From NCBI RefSeq assembly GCF_001613305.1, contig NZ_BDCC01000060.1:62001-126000 (forward strand): a stretch of 64,000 nt of DNA, in the 5' to 3' direction. Both the position numbers and the translations under genes were made by a program. The notes under the pieces are model-generated. The model saw only the letters and a list, made by a program, of their open reading frames with translations, searched no databases and was not told the origin of the DNA. This stretch comes from Nocardia vaccinii NBRC 15922 (GTDB taxonomy: Bacteria > Actinomycetota > Actinomycetes > Mycobacteriales > Mycobacteriaceae). Positions within the stretch are counted from its first letter, which is position 1, and every line of letters starts with the position of its first letter. This document shows, piece by piece, positions 63,884-64,000 of the stretch.

Positions 63884-64000
63884 ATGACAGACAGCAACGC
63901 AACACCGAAGATCGATATGGCGACCTCCGACTTCGAACCGATGTATCGGGGCGAAGAATTCTCCAGCGGCCTCGTTCTCGAACGCGCCCCATGGGACATC
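63884..64000 (+). CDS. Class I SAM-dependent methyltransferase, start only
   Basis: 39 codons are inside the window (ATG at 63884, GAAAGGA before): MTDSNATPKIDMATSDFEPM then YRGEEFSSGLVLERAPWDI. The DFxxMYRGE...PWDI opening is typical of a family of actinobacterial methyltransferases, whose SAM motif would follow beyond the edge. Confidence is limited by truncation. Confidence 0.65.
   Translation, partial: MTDSNATPKIDMATSDFEPMYRGEEFSSGLVLERAPWDI

Overview
The window is high-GC actinobacterial DNA. Tightly packed GC3-rich genes, Lsr2, several cytochrome P450s, an F420-type (Ddn-like) reductase, Mycobacteriales-style XRE/TPR regulators and a tRNA-Pro(GGG) point to a Nocardia/Rhodococcus-type organism. 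No species can be named from the sequence alone.

Layout. (1) About 1-18.7 kb is chromosomal backbone: a P450 (cut by the left edge), a SnoaL-like protein, TetR, a GyrI-like protein, an MpaB/DUF2236 oxygenase, a frameshifted DedA, Lsr2, enoyl-CoA hydratase, an aldo/keto reductase, a CYP157-like P450, a two-part membrane kinase, two XRE/TPR regulators, a clavaminate-synthase-like oxygenase, a HAD protein and tRNA-Pro. (2) About 18.78-29.41 kb is a lower-GC defence island behind tRNA-Pro. It holds a CBASS locus with divergent CapH/CapP-like regulators and a Cap15-like effector, an adenine-methyltransferase/HEPN gene split by a frame change, a membrane protein plus two paralogous cytosolic proteins that all share one short amyloid-like motif, and a frame-broken unknown gene. 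Each half of the island ends in a copy of the same double-HTH gene beside a degenerate tRNA-end-like sequence. (3) About 29.4-31.0 kb is a graveyard: a DUF1524 HNH fragment and an IS1380 relic. (4) About 31.85-48.69 kb is a serine-integrase element inserted in frame into an MmyB-type regulator gene, whose two halves lie exactly at the element ends. It carries a DUF262 plus HEPN-nuclease pair, an IS630 relic, a CYTH / radical SAM / P450 / O-methyltransferase cluster, an XRE/TPR regulator, a replication-relaxation protein and the integrase. (5) About 48.9-64 kb is backbone again: an SDR, then a metabolic block (aconitase, an orphan succinate dehydrogenase iron-sulphur subunit, a transketolase with an extra N-terminal domain, a VOC protein), a ferredoxin / Fe-S-type repressor operon, and a MarR-linked oxidoreductase/DoxX/NAD(P)-binding cluster running into a methyltransferase at the right edge.

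How it fits together. Regions 2 and 4 are two independent mobile-DNA insertions carrying different anti-phage-type modules. The best candidates for something undescribed are the three-gene set at 25.4-27.8 kb that shares a 22-residue motif, the tandem double-HTH/att-like modules behind tRNA-Pro, and the P450/radical SAM/CYTH/methyltransferase cluster of the integrase element.
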